Shown: positions 8,994-18,132, counted from the stretch's first letter. The stretch: DNA of 64,000 nucleotides from Bacillus niameyensis (GCF_001375535.1 NZ_LN831197.1:621718-685717), one strand, 5' to 3'. Numbers and translations are program-made. Notes: generated from the letters alone by a model not told the origin.

Positions 8994-10088
8994 ATGCAAG
9001 TAAACGTTCAAACTACTTCAAAAAGTTATCCAGTATTTATAGGTGAAGAAGCATTAGTACAACTATCGGAATTTGTACAGACGAGTGACTATACAAAAAT
9101 CCTTATCATAACGGATGAAATAGTTGCAAAACATCATTTAAAAGAATTGAAAGCCATTCTCCCTGCCACAATTCAAAACTTTGTACTTGAAGTACCCTTC
9201 GGTGAAAATGCAAAACAATTTTCTGTCTATGAATCAACATTAACTTTTGCTTTAGAAAATAGACTAGATAGAAAATCGTGTATTATAGCATTTGGCGGAG
9301 GAGCCGTTGGAGATCTTGCTGGCTTTGTTGCTGCTACTTTTATGCGTGGAATTAGCTTTTTACAAGTACCAACAACTATATTAGCTCATGATAGTGCTGT
9401 CGGCGGGAAAACAGGGATAAATCATCCATTAGGTAAGAATCTTGTAGGGGCCTTCCATCAACCGGATGCAGTTTTTTACTATACCGACTTTTTAAGAACC
9501 TTGCCTATATCAGAAATTCGTTCTGGATTTGCTGAGGTTGCCAAGCATGCCTTAATAGCAGATCCTAAGCTTCTTCAGTATCTTCAAAAGAATATAACAA
9601 ATTTAGAGTCAATACCAAAAGAAAGTTTGGACTATATTTTAAAAAGGGGCATTGAAATAAAAGCATCTGTCGTTGCGAAAGATGAACGCGAATCAGGAAT
9701 TCGGGCTATTTTGAATTTTGGTCATACACTTGGTCATACAATTGAAGCCTCATTAGGATATGGTAAGGTGACGCATGGAGAAGCTGTTATGACTGGAATG
9801 CTTTATGCACTTAATTTAAGCAAGGAATCTGTAGGGCTAAGTGATGATATAACATTATTTGAAAAATGGGTTAAAGATCTAGGGTATTTCTTTGAAATCC
9901 CCAATTCATTTGATTTCAATGAGGCACTACTGACTATGAAAAGAGATAAAAAGTCAGTCGGGAATCATTTAAGGTTTGTCTTACTTCAACAGTTTGGAAA
10001 GCCAGTAATAGAGACGCTAAATGAAGATTTATTAAAACAAGTTTATAATAAATTCATTTCGTCTACTAGATTACCAAGAAGATCTTGA
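8994..10088 (+). CDS. aroB: 3-dehydroquinate synthase
   Basis: Second step of the shikimate pathway: DAHP to 3-dehydroquinate, with NAD+ and a divalent metal. NAD-binding IAFGGGAVGDLAGFVAATF and PTTILAHDSAVGGKTGINH are intact, and metal-ligand histidines are seen in LNFGHTLGHTIE and VTHGEAV. The start at 8994 follows AGAGGGG. Length 364. In B. subtilis aroF precedes and aroH-trpEDCFBA follows; here cheR is directly upstream, an unrelated gene follows, and aroF lies 40 kb away. Confidence 0.97.
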   Translation: MQVNVQTTSKSYPVFIGEEALVQLSEFVQTSDYTKILIITDEIVAKHHLKELKAILPATIQNFVLEVPFGENAKQFSVYESTLTFALENRLDRKSCIIAFGGGAVGDLAGFVAATFMRGISFLQVPTTILAHDSAVGGKTGINHPLGKNLVGAFHQPDAVFYYTDFLRTLPISEIRSGFAEVAKHALIADPKLLQYLQKNITNLESIPKESLDYILKRGIEIKASVVAKDERESGIRAILNFGHTLGHTIEASLGYGKVTHGEAVMTGMLYALNLSKESVGLSDDITLFEKWVKDLGYFFEIPNSFDFNEALLTMKRDKKSVGNHLRFVLLQQFGKPVIETLNEDLLKQVYNKFISSTRLPRRS

Positions 10089-10182
10089 ATAAAATGACGC
10101 ATGTTTCCTTCCTCGTAAGCATAATTTTGGATAAGGTTTTTATTTTATATCTATCCGAAAGAGAGGAAAGAGGGAGGAATAT

Positions 10183-11061
10183 ATGCGGTATTTAATGGAA
10201 AATATTATCCTGTTGGAAGATGGAGTAAAGAAAAAAGTATCTGTTCTTGTCAAAAAAGGAAAAATTCATTATCTCGGATCTCCCTTGCCAAGACTAAACG
10301 TCATGAAAATAGAAGTACAAGCTTATACACTTACGCCTTCATTCGTCTTTTTCTCGCCCAATATTCCTTGCTTTTCTTTTGATCAATTTAAATCTTTTTT
10401 ATCACAACAGTTTTTATTAAAAGGTTGCGGAACGTTCATTTCATTTTTTTCAATCGATTATCATTCTGAATTTGATGAATCTGTTAGTAAAAAAAGATTG
10501 GGCTTTATAAATAGCCCGATTGATTTTATTCTAGGTTTGAAAATTCATGCGCTCAAACTAACCCCATCTATAATAACAAAATGTAATTCTGCTGGAATCC
10601 CAATTATTTTTGTTGAATTTTCTATGTTTAATGAATTAAACTCAATTCCCTGGGGATGGATTAAAACAGCTTCTTTTCCTCAAAATCCAATTCTCGTTCC
10701 TTATTTCGAGAAAAATATTCGTCCGTTGCAGCAAAGAAGACTTTTGAAAAAGTGGACAGAACTTTTACGGAATGAAAAAATTCATCATCTTCCGCAGCCT
10801 TTACCTGTTAACGAACCTTTGAAATTGGATGTGATTAAAAAAATCGGGTTATATCCGAAAAAAGGAGTTTTGAAACAAGGTGGCGAAATAAATTATAACC
10901 TCTTTTTAAATAAGCAATTATCCGGAACTCCTTTTCAAAAAAACATCGAGCCAGACATTTCCGTAAATAAGGGGAAATTTAGTAATATAAATAGGCAGCC
11001 CATTTTTCGGCCTGGATTTGGGGAAGAACTAATGATTCGTCAAACAGCTCTTTTTAGGTAG
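10183..11061 (+). CDS. Unknown protein with an amidohydrolase-like N-terminus
   Basis: I do not recognise this 292-residue protein. Its first 60 residues have the rhythm of the small beta domain of amidohydrolases (dihydroorotase or GlcNAc-6-P deacetylase type): ENIILLEDGVKKKVSVLVKKG..., then TLTPSFVFF where active enzymes have PGFIDxHxH. The metal-binding HxH is absent, so if related it is probably not a metal hydrolase. The last segment RPGFGEELMIRQTALFR also resembles the closing part of such proteins. No signal peptide or membrane helix stands out. A strong AGGGAGG site precedes the ATG, and ypiA starts 8 nt after its stop, so they share a transcript. It occupies the place of aroH-trp in B. 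subtilis. Confidence 0.75.
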   Translation: MRYLMENIILLEDGVKKKVSVLVKKGKIHYLGSPLPRLNVMKIEVQAYTLTPSFVFFSPNIPCFSFDQFKSFLSQQFLLKGCGTFISFFSIDYHSEFDESVSKKRLGFINSPIDFILGLKIHALKLTPSIITKCNSAGIPIIFVEFSMFNELNSIPWGWIKTASFPQNPILVPYFEKNIRPLQQRRLLKKWTELLRNEKIHHLPQPLPVNEPLKLDVIKKIGLYPKKGVLKQGGEINYNLFLNKQLSGTPFQKNIEPDISVNKGKFSNINRQPIFRPGFGEELMIRQTALFR

Positions 11062-11069
11062 GAGCTTTT

Positions 11070-12356
11070 ATGCGAAATAGAAAGGAATTAAATACTTTGA
11101 ATGCAGCTGAGATAATGATAAAGCTTATCGAAGAACAAAAATTTTCGGAAGCAAAAATACAATTTAATAAAGTTATAGCAAGTGGATCTGATGAAGAAAG
11201 ATTTTTCCTTGCTGAAGAACTTGCAAGATATGGTTATTTGGAAGAAGCGAAAAGTCTGTACGAAATATTATTAGAAAGTTATCCCGATGAAGGAGAATTA
11301 AAACTTGGACTTGCAGAACTTTTAATCGAAATGGATCTTGATGATCAAGCATATCCATACTTACAATCGATTACACCTGATGACCCAAATTACCCAGCTG
11401 CTCTCTTGCTAGAAGCAGATTTGTATGAGATGCAGGGACTATATGAAGTAAGTGAGAACAAGCTATTACATGCAAAAGAAATTGTACCTGACGAACCAAT
11501 TGTTGACTTTGCGCTTGGGGAATTGTATATGACTCAAGGTCGTTTTTTAGAAGCAACGAGATGCTTTAGTTCCTTACTTCATGCAAATAAAAATGAATTA
11601 GCAAATATAGATATTAATAGTCGGATGGCAGAAGCTCTTAGTGCAGGTGGAGCTTTTGAAGAGGCTCTTCCTTATTATGAAAAGTCATTGAAAAACAAAC
11701 TTGACTCAAACACTCTGTTTGGATTTGGTTTAACTTCTTACCAAGCGGGACAATATCAAAAATCGATCCAGGCTTTTAAACAATTAAGAGAAATGGATCC
11801 TGACTATCACTCACTTTACTTATATTTAGCTAAAAGTTATGAACATGAAGAAAAACTTGCCGAAGCGTTAGAAGCAGTGACTGCTGGTATGACGTTAGAT
11901 GATTTTAATAAAGAGTTGCAGTTTTATGGCGGAAAATTGGCACTGAAATTAGGCGATGAAGAGAAGGCAGAACTTTTCTTTCGACAAGCTCTCGCCTTAG
12001 ATCCAGAATATGTAGAAGCAGCCTTGACATTAAATAAATTGTTTCTTCATCAAGAAAAGTATGAAGATGTGATAGATATATCGCAGCCATTTATCCAAGG
12101 TGCCCCCGATCCCCAATTTTATTGGGACTCTGCTATAAGTCTCGAGAAAATGGAAAATTTTGAAGAGGCATTAAAACAATATCAACTTGCATATAATGAT
12201 TTTAAAAATAACCAAGATTTTTTAGTTGATTACGGATACTTTTTATTGGAAGAAGGAAGAAGAGAAGAAGCAATCCAAATTTTTAAGGGGTTAGTGCAAT
12301 TAAACCCTAACAACGAAGAATGGATTTCTGTTTTAGATAGGCTATTAGACGAATAG
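11070..12356 (+). CDS. ypiA: Tetratricopeptide-repeat protein YpiA
   Basis: A 428-residue soluble protein made largely of TPR helices from about residue 30 to the end (for example EEALPYYEKSLKN, KSIQAFKQLREMDP, KAELFFRQALALDP, EAIQIFKGLVQLNP). TPR arrays act as protein-binding scaffolds. The order ypiA-ypiB and the length (B. subtilis 423) support YpiA. I recall YpiA and YpiB being linked to ClpCP-dependent control of MurA in Bacillus and Listeria, but that is family knowledge, not something visible here. AGGTAGGAG precedes the ATG. Confidence 0.9.
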   Translation: MRNRKELNTLNAAEIMIKLIEEQKFSEAKIQFNKVIASGSDEERFFLAEELARYGYLEEAKSLYEILLESYPDEGELKLGLAELLIEMDLDDQAYPYLQSITPDDPNYPAALLLEADLYEMQGLYEVSENKLLHAKEIVPDEPIVDFALGELYMTQGRFLEATRCFSSLLHANKNELANIDINSRMAEALSAGGAFEEALPYYEKSLKNKLDSNTLFGFGLTSYQAGQYQKSIQAFKQLREMDPDYHSLYLYLAKSYEHEEKLAEALEAVTAGMTLDDFNKELQFYGGKLALKLGDEEKAELFFRQALALDPEYVEAALTLNKLFLHQEKYEDVIDISQPFIQGAPDPQFYWDSAISLEKMENFEEALKQYQLAYNDFKNNQDFLVDYGYFLLEEGRREEAIQIFKGLVQLNPNNEEWISVLDRLLDE

Positions 12357-12381
12357 CTAAACTGCAGAGGAGGGAAAACAT

Positions 12382-12927
12382 ATGGAAACCCCTGTATCTG
12401 TCAACGAGAAAAAAGAATTCATCCGATGGTTCCTTAACCGCTATCAATTAAAGAGGAGAGAGTCAGTCTGGATTCTTAATTACTTGATGAGTCATGATAA
12501 ATTGCTGGAGAGAGTCCATTTTGTCGAGGATGCTCAGTTCTGTCCAAGAGGTCTAATTATGTCTACGCATTGTACGAGGGATGTTCCATTCAGATTTTAC
12601 AAGGAAAACATTATGACGACAGACGCTGAGAAATCATTTCACGATATTAGACTAAATCGTGATGAAGAGATTTATATCCAAATTAATTTCCGTTCTTCCC
12701 ACCTATCCCATCAGTATGCCGCAGTGTTGGAAGATAATCCGTATGTAAAACATAAACTACTGCTAACAGAAAAAGATAAAAGTTACGCAGAACAATTTCT
12801 AGAGTATAGTTTAAAAAACTATCAAGAGGAAAAAGTGTTAAATGCAATTGATGAAGCTCTCGATCATCAAGACGAAAATCGCTTTAATGAGCTCGTTTCC
12901 CAATTAAATAAGATTCGGAAAGGATAG
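12382..12927 (+). CDS. ypiB: UPF0302 protein YpiB (ReoY) with IDEAL domain
   Basis: A 181-residue soluble protein. An N-terminal UPF0302 domain spans about residues 5-125 ([25 protein letters not shown]), and an IDEAL motif lies near the C-terminus ([18 protein letters not shown], about residues 154-171). The Listeria homologue ReoY helps ClpCP degrade MurA, the first committed enzyme of peptidoglycan synthesis; this role is inferred for the present protein. It is in an operon with ypiA (25-nt gap) and ends at a terminator. Confidence 0.93.
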   Translation: METPVSVNEKKEFIRWFLNRYQLKRRESVWILNYLMSHDKLLERVHFVEDAQFCPRGLIMSTHCTRDVPFRFYKENIMTTDAEKSFHDIRLNRDEEIYIQINFRSSHLSHQYAAVLEDNPYVKHKLLLTEKDKSYAEQFLEYSLKNYQEEKVLNAIDEALDHQDENRFNELVSQLNKIRKG

Positions 12928-12958
12928 ACCCATCCCATGTTTAGGGAAAGGGTTTTTT
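12928..12958 (+). terminator. Terminator after ypiB
   Basis: An interrupted GC-rich stem (ACCCATCCC with GGGAAAGGGT) followed by six T. Confidence 0.75.
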
Positions 12959-13115
12959 CTTTTGATAATTAGTTGTATGCTTCTTAAAAGAAAACTGCAT
13001 TGCAATTGAGGGATATTGTATTTTTACTTATATAGAGATTGTTGTAATAAGTGCATACAAGAAAGATGAATGATAAGATAATCTATAGACCATATTAGAA
13101 AAGAGGTTCTTTTTC

Positions 13116-13562
13116 GTGAATTGGAATGCTAAAGATATTGAAATGTTTTTAAAAGAAAAAGAGTACATTGATACAGCGATAATATCATTAATGCCTGTCA
13201 CATTTGACACAAATATGAAACGTGCAGCAGAGCAAGGGGAATTTATTAATCTTTTCTCCATGCATGTTGAAAAGCAATTTAAAGGTCGAGTTGTCGTCTT
13301 ACCATCGTTTACGTATGTAAATATGCCGGAAGACGAAGTAGAACGATTAGAAAGTTGGATCGAAAAAGCTTTGAATGGCGGTTTCTCACATGTTTTTTGT
13401 TTAACTTCGGACAATCATTGGCAGGCAATCACTGAAAAATTGGAGGGATTATATTTTATACCTTCGGTCCCGTTAGAACATTTGGAAGAACAATATAAAC
13501 ATTCTGTTATGGAAGAACAATTGAAAACGTTTATTCCAAAACTGATTAAAGGGTGGCAATAA
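13116..13562 (+). CDS. ypiF: DUF2487 protein YpiF
   Basis: A 148-residue cytosolic protein of unknown role, starting at a GTG (13116) after AGAGGT. Its sequence (MNWNAKDIEMFLKEKEYID...) and position directly before qcrA match B. subtilis YpiF, DUF2487. No catalytic motif is apparent. The 158-nt gap to qcrA holds a candidate promoter, so YpiF need not be co-transcribed with the cytochrome genes. Confidence 0.87.
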   Translation: MNWNAKDIEMFLKEKEYIDTAIISLMPVTFDTNMKRAAEQGEFINLFSMHVEKQFKGRVVVLPSFTYVNMPEDEVERLESWIEKALNGGFSHVFCLTSDNHWQAITEKLEGLYFIPSVPLEHLEEQYKHSVMEEQLKTFIPKLIKGWQ

Positions 13563-13618
13563 ATTAAAAAGATTCCCGAATTTGCCACATTGTTGACAAT
13601 GTTTACCTTCCTATATGA

Positions 13619-13647
13619 TTGACCTCTTGCTTTTATTGATATATCAT
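13619..13647 (+). promoter_or_regulatory. Candidate promoter for qcrABC
   Basis: TTGACC (13619-13624), 17 nt and TATCAT (13642-13647). A second TTGACA at 13592 lacks a matching -10. Confidence 0.5.
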
Positions 13648-13720
13648 AATGTTGTCCTAGTTTGAATCATGTGCATATTATGTCCGTTGGACTTACCTTA
13701 CTGACAGAGGGGGGAAAAGG

Positions 13721-14233
13721 ATGAGCAAGAATCCTGTTACAAGACGCCAATTTTTAAGTTATACACTTACTGGAGTAGGTGGATTTATGGCAGCTGGAAT
13801 GTTAATGCCAATGTTGCGATTTGCAATTGATCCTGTTTTACAGGCTAAGGCTTCTGGAGATTTCAAAATGACCGATAAAAAAATTGCTGATATTACAGAT
13901 GTACCAGTACGGGTTGACTTTCAATACGACCAAGTAGATGCATGGTATGAATCTAAAGTTACGAATTCAGCTTGGGTCTATAAGAATGAAGAAGGTAAAA
14001 TCGTTGCACTATCGCCAGTTTGTAAGCATTTGGGCTGTACAGTTAACTGGGAAGGAAGTAAAGACCATCCCGATATGTTTTATTGCCCTTGCCATGGCGG
14101 TCTGTATGAGAAAAGTGGAAAAAACGTTCCAGGGACTCCACCAAGAGGTCCGCTGGATGCTTATCCAACACAAGAAAAAGATGGCTTTTTAATGCTGGGT
14201 TCACCAGTTGAGAATCCATTCGTCAGAAAATAG
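13721..14233 (+). CDS. qcrA: Menaquinol:cytochrome c reductase, Rieske iron-sulfur subunit
   Basis: Takes electrons from menaquinol to the cytochrome subunits of the bc complex. The N-terminus TRRQFL followed by a hydrophobic segment looks like a twin-arginine signal-anchor. The Rieske [2Fe-2S] ligands are present in CKHLGC (about residues 102-107) and CPCHGG (about 123-128). Length 170, start with a strong AGAGGGGGG site. First gene of qcrABC; qcrB starts 17 nt later. Confidence 0.97.
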   Translation: MSKNPVTRRQFLSYTLTGVGGFMAAGMLMPMLRFAIDPVLQAKASGDFKMTDKKIADITDVPVRVDFQYDQVDAWYESKVTNSAWVYKNEEGKIVALSPVCKHLGCTVNWEGSKDHPDMFYCPCHGGLYEKSGKNVPGTPPRGPLDAYPTQEKDGFLMLGSPVENPFVRK

Positions 14234-14250
14234 TAAAGGAGGCTAGAGTC

Positions 14251-14925
14251 TTGCTGAACAAAGTGTACGACTGGATTGACGAGCGTATGGATATTACGCC
14301 GATATGGAGAGACATCGCAGATCATGAAGTGCCTGAACACGTAAACCCGGCACATCATTTCTCTGCATTTGTTTACTGTTTTGGCGGACTGACATTCTTT
14401 ATAACCGTAATACAAATTCTTTCGGGTATGTTCTTAACAATGTACTATGTACCCGATATTAAAAACGCTTGGGAATCCGTTTATTATTTGCAAAATCAAG
14501 TGGCATTCGGTCAAATTGTCCGTGGGATGCACCACTGGGGTGCTAGTCTCGTAATCGTAATGATGTTCTTACATACGTTGCGTGTTTTCTTCCAAGGAGC
14601 CTATAAAAAACCTCGTGAGCTCAACTGGGTTGTCGGAGTACTTATCTTTTTTGTTATGTTAGCGCTCGGTTTGACAGGTTATCTACTTCCATGGGATATG
14701 AAAGCTTTATTCGCAACAAAAGTTACACTTGATATTGTTGAGTCTGTTCCGCTTGTTGGGGTGCAGTTGAAAACATTAATTGCGGGTGATCCGACAATTG
14801 TGGGAGCACAAACATTAACTCGTTTCTTTGCTATTCATGTTTTCTTCTTACCTGCAGCGTTAATTGGTTTACTTGCAGCTCACTTTATTATGATTCGAAG
14901 ACAAGGTATTTCAGGTCCACTATAA
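14251..14925 (+). CDS. qcrB: Menaquinol:cytochrome c reductase, cytochrome b6 subunit
   Basis: The four-helix cytochrome b part of the complex, with paired haem-ligand histidines in RGMHHWGASL (about residue 90) and in FAIHVFFLPA (about 195), and the quinone-site region LLPWDMKALFATK. The start is a TTG (14251) with AAAGGAGG upstream, giving MLNKVYDW and 224 residues, the length of the B. subtilis protein. This split b6/subunit IV layout is typical of Bacillus. Confidence 0.97.
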   Translation: MLNKVYDWIDERMDITPIWRDIADHEVPEHVNPAHHFSAFVYCFGGLTFFITVIQILSGMFLTMYYVPDIKNAWESVYYLQNQVAFGQIVRGMHHWGASLVIVMMFLHTLRVFFQGAYKKPRELNWVVGVLIFFVMLALGLTGYLLPWDMKALFATKVTLDIVESVPLVGVQLKTLIAGDPTIVGAQTLTRFFAIHVFFLPAALIGLLAAHFIMIRRQGISGPL

Positions 14926-14968
14926 AATGAAATGAATCGTTTTAAACTTGGATAAAGGAGGGGACACG

Positions 14969-15745
14969 ATGCATCGTGGAAAAGGAATGAAGTTTGTTGG
15001 CGACTCGCGAATATCCGCTGAACGAAAATCCAATGTTCCGAAAGATTATTCTGAATATCCAGGTAAAACTGAAGCATTCTGGCCAGATTTTCTTCTAAAA
15101 GAATGGCTGGTTGGAGCAGTTTTTCTGGTTGGGTTTTTATGTTTAACAGTGGCTCATCCGAGTCCTCTTGAAAGAATAGCTGATCCCACGGATACAGGAT
15201 ATATTCCAATGCCGGACTGGTACTTCTTATTTCTGTACCAATTAATTAAATATACTTATGCTTCCGGGCCTTATAATGTAATCGGTACGTTAGTAATCCC
15301 AGGACTTGCTTTTGGTGCTCTTATGCTTGCTCCGTTTATTGATAGAGGGCCTGAACGTCGTCCGTCTAAGCGTCCGTTTGCAACAGGTTTTATGTTGCTA
15401 GCGTTTGCAGGTGTATTTTTCCTTACTTGGGAAGCAGCACACCATCATGACTGGGAAGCAGCAAAAGCTCAAGGAGCTATTCAGGAGAAAGTTGATGTTG
15501 AAGTTGATAAAGAGGCAGAAGGATACAAAGTTTATGCAAGCCAAAGCTGTATCACCTGCCATGGAGATAATTTGGAGGGCGGACCAGCCGCACCACCATT
15601 AGTTAACCTTGATCACACACCAGAAGAAATTATTGATATAGCTCATAATGGTTATAAATCTATGCCAGCTAATCAATATACCGGATCGGACGAAGATTTA
15701 GAAAAACTTGCTGAATTTATTGCGGGTTTGAAAAGTGAAGAATAA
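14969..15745 (+). CDS. qcrC: Menaquinol:cytochrome c reductase, subunit IV/cytochrome c fusion
   Basis: Residues to about 170 form the subunit IV-like membrane domain with three helices; the C-terminal domain is a cytochrome c with haem motif CITCHG and an axial methionine probably in KSMPANQY. The ATG at 14969 follows AGGAGGGG and gives MHRGKGMKFVGDSRI, 258 residues (B. subtilis 255). The fused c-type haem domain faces outside. The operon closes with a terminator at 15831. Confidence 0.97.
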   Translation: MHRGKGMKFVGDSRISAERKSNVPKDYSEYPGKTEAFWPDFLLKEWLVGAVFLVGFLCLTVAHPSPLERIADPTDTGYIPMPDWYFLFLYQLIKYTYASGPYNVIGTLVIPGLAFGALMLAPFIDRGPERRPSKRPFATGFMLLAFAGVFFLTWEAAHHHDWEAAKAQGAIQEKVDVEVDKEAEGYKVYASQSCITCHGDNLEGGPAAPPLVNLDHTPEEIIDIAHNGYKSMPANQYTGSDEDLEKLAEFIAGLKSEE

Positions 15746-15830
15746 ATAAACTGTAAAAGCCACTTATAAATATCGTGAAGCATAATTTTTTGCTAGCACG
15801 ATTAGATGGCGGTCGCTAAACTATAATGAA

Positions 15831-15860
15831 AGAGCCGGTGAAATAACCGGCTCTTGTTTT
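15831..15860 (+). terminator. Terminator after qcrABC
   Basis: A 9-bp GC-rich stem (15831-15839 with 15846-15854) followed by TGTTTT. Confidence 0.85.
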
Positions 15861-15887
15861 GCAAATTTTCATCTATTTATTAGTTTT

Positions 15888-15908
15888 AGGAGGAAAAATG
15901 CTCTAATG
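15888..15908 (+). promoter_or_regulatory. Two-codon mini-ORF overlapping the ypjA start
   Basis: AGGAGGA (15888-15894) is followed by ATG CTC TAA (15898-15906), whose stop overlaps the ypjA ATG (15906) as TAATG. The ribosome site is close to the first ATG and about 11 nt from the ypjA ATG. This may be a termination-reinitiation start, or only an unusual spacing. Confidence 0.4.
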
Positions 15909-16502
15909 AATTTCCTTTACACAATTTTAGCAAACCGTATGATATTATGGTTACTTTTCATTATAAACGTCGCGGGCACAGTTTATGGATATATTTGGTA
16001 TGAGAGTCAGTTGACAGTAACACCTACTATTTTCATCCCCTTTGTTCCAGATAGTCCAACTGCCAGCCTATTTTTTTCATTTGTTCTATTAGCCTTTATC
16101 CTAAAAAAGAATTGGCCAATATTTGAAGCGCTTGCGATAATAACATTGGTCAAGTATGGAGTTTGGGCAGTTGTCATGAATGTATTAACTTTAAAAGTTA
16201 CTGGTGATCTTTCTTGGCAAGGTTATATGCTAATTGGTTCACACGGGGCGATGGCTCTTCAAGGTGTCCTATATGCGGTGTTTTACAAGATGCAGTGGAA
16301 GCATGTTATAATAGCAGCCATTTGGACATTACATAATGATGTTATTGATTATGTATTCATGCAATACCCTAAATATCCAGGCTTGGAAACTTATGTAAAC
16401 GAAATTGGCTATTTTACTTTTTGGCTTAGTATTGTTTGCATAGGAATAGCAGCGTTTTATACTACTCGCTTTAAAAACGGAAACTCTCTTTCAATTAATT
16501 GA
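15906..16502 (+). CDS. ypjA: DUF1405 integral membrane protein YpjA
   Basis: A 198-residue polytopic membrane protein with about five or six hydrophobic helices and short charged loops. Sequence and position after qcrC and before ypjB match YpjA, DUF1405, of unknown function. The start at 15906 is chosen because the first ATG (15898) runs into a stop after two codons. Its place beside the bc complex is conserved in Bacillus, but no functional link is shown by the sequence. Confidence 0.87.
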   Translation: MNFLYTILANRMILWLLFIINVAGTVYGYIWYESQLTVTPTIFIPFVPDSPTASLFFSFVLLAFILKKNWPIFEALAIITLVKYGVWAVVMNVLTLKVTGDLSWQGYMLIGSHGAMALQGVLYAVFYKMQWKHVIIAAIWTLHNDVIDYVFMQYPKYPGLETYVNEIGYFTFWLSIVCIGIAAFYTTRFKNGNSLSIN

Positions 16503-16566
16503 TTTCGAAGGTCTATTCTTGTCCTTTTTCTCATACAGTTTATCAGTAGTATGAGGAGGGACAAGT

Positions 16567-17352
16567 ATGAAATCTAAGGTCATAATCCTTCTGTTCGTTT
16601 CATTATTCCTTATGGGACAGACAATTTTGGCGAAATCACAAACATCTATGACTGAATTGAACAAGCTTGCTGATGAAGCATTGCAATTAACAAAGTTTGG
16701 CCGTTTCGAAGATGCAAAAAACTATATGGTGCAATACGGAGAAAAGTTCTCTGAAAATGGGATTGTATCAAAGTCACTTACGATCGATGAAATGAGAGTT
16801 TTAACGACTGCTTATCACGAAGCTTTGAAAGCACTTAATAGTGTAACTCTTAGTCAGCAAGAAAGAATAAACAAAGTAACAGCATTTCGCCTCGCAACAG
16901 ATGCTGTTATATCAAAGCATCAGCCATTATGGTCTGGGATGGAAAGTTCTGTATTAGATGCACTTCAGAATGTAAAAAATGCAGCACTTGAAGGAGATTC
17001 AGAATTATACAATCGAGAAGTAAATAAATTTCTTAGTATTTACTCGATTATTCAACCTAGCATTAAGATCGATTTACCTGTAGAAGAAGTCCAAAAACTA
17101 GATTCTAAAATGACCTATATTGACCGAAATCGTTCTAGCTTTGCCGAAGAGAAATGGTTAAAGGAACTTGAACAACTTGAAGTTGATCTGAAAAATATGT
17201 TTACAAACGTTCAAAAAGATGACACAGATCCGTCAATTTGGTGGGTGATCATGATGACAGGTGGAATCATTATTACAACATTATCTTATGTTAGTTGGAG
17301 AAAATACAAAGGGCAAAAGTTACAAAAGAAACGAAAGGATTTAAATGATTGA
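16567..17352 (+). CDS. ypjB: Sporulation-associated protein YpjB
   Basis: A 261-residue protein with an N-terminal signal sequence (about residues 1-22), a largely helical extracytoplasmic domain and one transmembrane helix near the C-terminus (WWVIMMTGGIIITTLSYV, about residues 225-242) followed by a basic tail. This is the layout of the Spore_YpjB family; the exact role is unknown. GAGGAGGG precedes the ATG. Confidence 0.87.
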   Translation: MKSKVIILLFVSLFLMGQTILAKSQTSMTELNKLADEALQLTKFGRFEDAKNYMVQYGEKFSENGIVSKSLTIDEMRVLTTAYHEALKALNSVTLSQQERINKVTAFRLATDAVISKHQPLWSGMESSVLDALQNVKNAALEGDSELYNREVNKFLSIYSIIQPSIKIDLPVEEVQKLDSKMTYIDRNRSSFAEEKWLKELEQLEVDLKNMFTNVQKDDTDPSIWWVIMMTGGIIITTLSYVSWRKYKGQKLQKKRKDLND

Positions 17353-17409
17353 CCATTTTTGTCCTATGAAATACAATATAATTAGACATAATGATAATGG
17401 AGGATTTAA

Positions 17410-18099
17410 ATGGGCGGGTATTTAATTTACTTGGGTATTATTATACTCATTCCAATCTGGGCACAATTTAAAGTGAAAAGCGCATATGCAAAATATTCCA
17501 AAATACCGACTTCTGCTGGAATGAGTGGTGCGGCTGTAGCTAGAAGAATTTTAGATGAAAATGGGTTATCGAATGTTGCTGTTGTAGAAACTAGGGGAGT
17601 ATTAAGTGATCATTACAATCCTATGACAAAAACAGTGCACCTCTCATCTACTAACTATCACGAACATTCTATCGCTGGTGCAGCTGTAGCGGCACATGAA
17701 GTTGGACATGCTATCCAAGACCAACAAGGCTATGCAGCTTTAAGGTTTCGTCACGCGCTTGTTCCAGTAGCTAATATAAGTTCTAATATGGCATGGGTAT
17801 TTATCTTAATTGGGATGTTTTTTTCAACCACGAGACTTGGAACACTTATGCTTGTTGGCATTGTTCTAATGGCAGTTGGTGTATTATTTCAAATCGTCAC
17901 TTTACCAGTTGAATTCAATGCTTCATCTAGAGCAATGGATCAAGTAGTCACCCTCGGAATAATTAGTAATGAAGAGGAGAGGGACGCCAAAAAAGTATTA
18001 AATGCAGCCGCTATGACTTATGTTGCTGCAGCTGCTGTGGCGGTGCTTGAATTATTAAGACTTGTCTTAATTTACACTGGTATGAATAGAGATGATTGA
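17410..18099 (+). CDS. YugP-type membrane zinc metallopeptidase
   Basis: A 229-residue membrane protein of the neutral zinc peptidase family that includes B. subtilis YugP. The zinc-binding motif AAHEVGHAIQ (HExxH, about residues 97-102) is intact, flanked by one N-terminal helix and three or four C-terminal helices. Members are thought to be membrane-embedded proteases with unknown substrates. In B. subtilis yugP is, to my knowledge, at another locus; here the gene sits between ypjB and purU with its own terminator. GGAGG precedes the ATG. Confidence 0.88.
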   Translation: MGGYLIYLGIIILIPIWAQFKVKSAYAKYSKIPTSAGMSGAAVARRILDENGLSNVAVVETRGVLSDHYNPMTKTVHLSSTNYHEHSIAGAAVAAHEVGHAIQDQQGYAALRFRHALVPVANISSNMAWVFILIGMFFSTTRLGTLMLVGIVLMAVGVLFQIVTLPVEFNASSRAMDQVVTLGIISNEEERDAKKVLNAAAMTYVAAAAVAVLELLRLVLIYTGMNRDD

Positions 18100-18103
18100 T
18101 TTT

Positions 18104-18132
18104 AACCCGGGATATCCGGGTTTTTATTTTTT
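18104..18132 (+). terminator. Terminator after the YugP-like gene
   Basis: AACCCGG (18104-18110) with CCGGGTT (18116-18122) and a long T-rich tail. Confidence 0.85.

Noticed and set aside
13028..13414. Minus-strand frame of 128 codons over ypiF
   Set aside because: Antisense to ypiF, with no ribosome site and no recognisable protein features.
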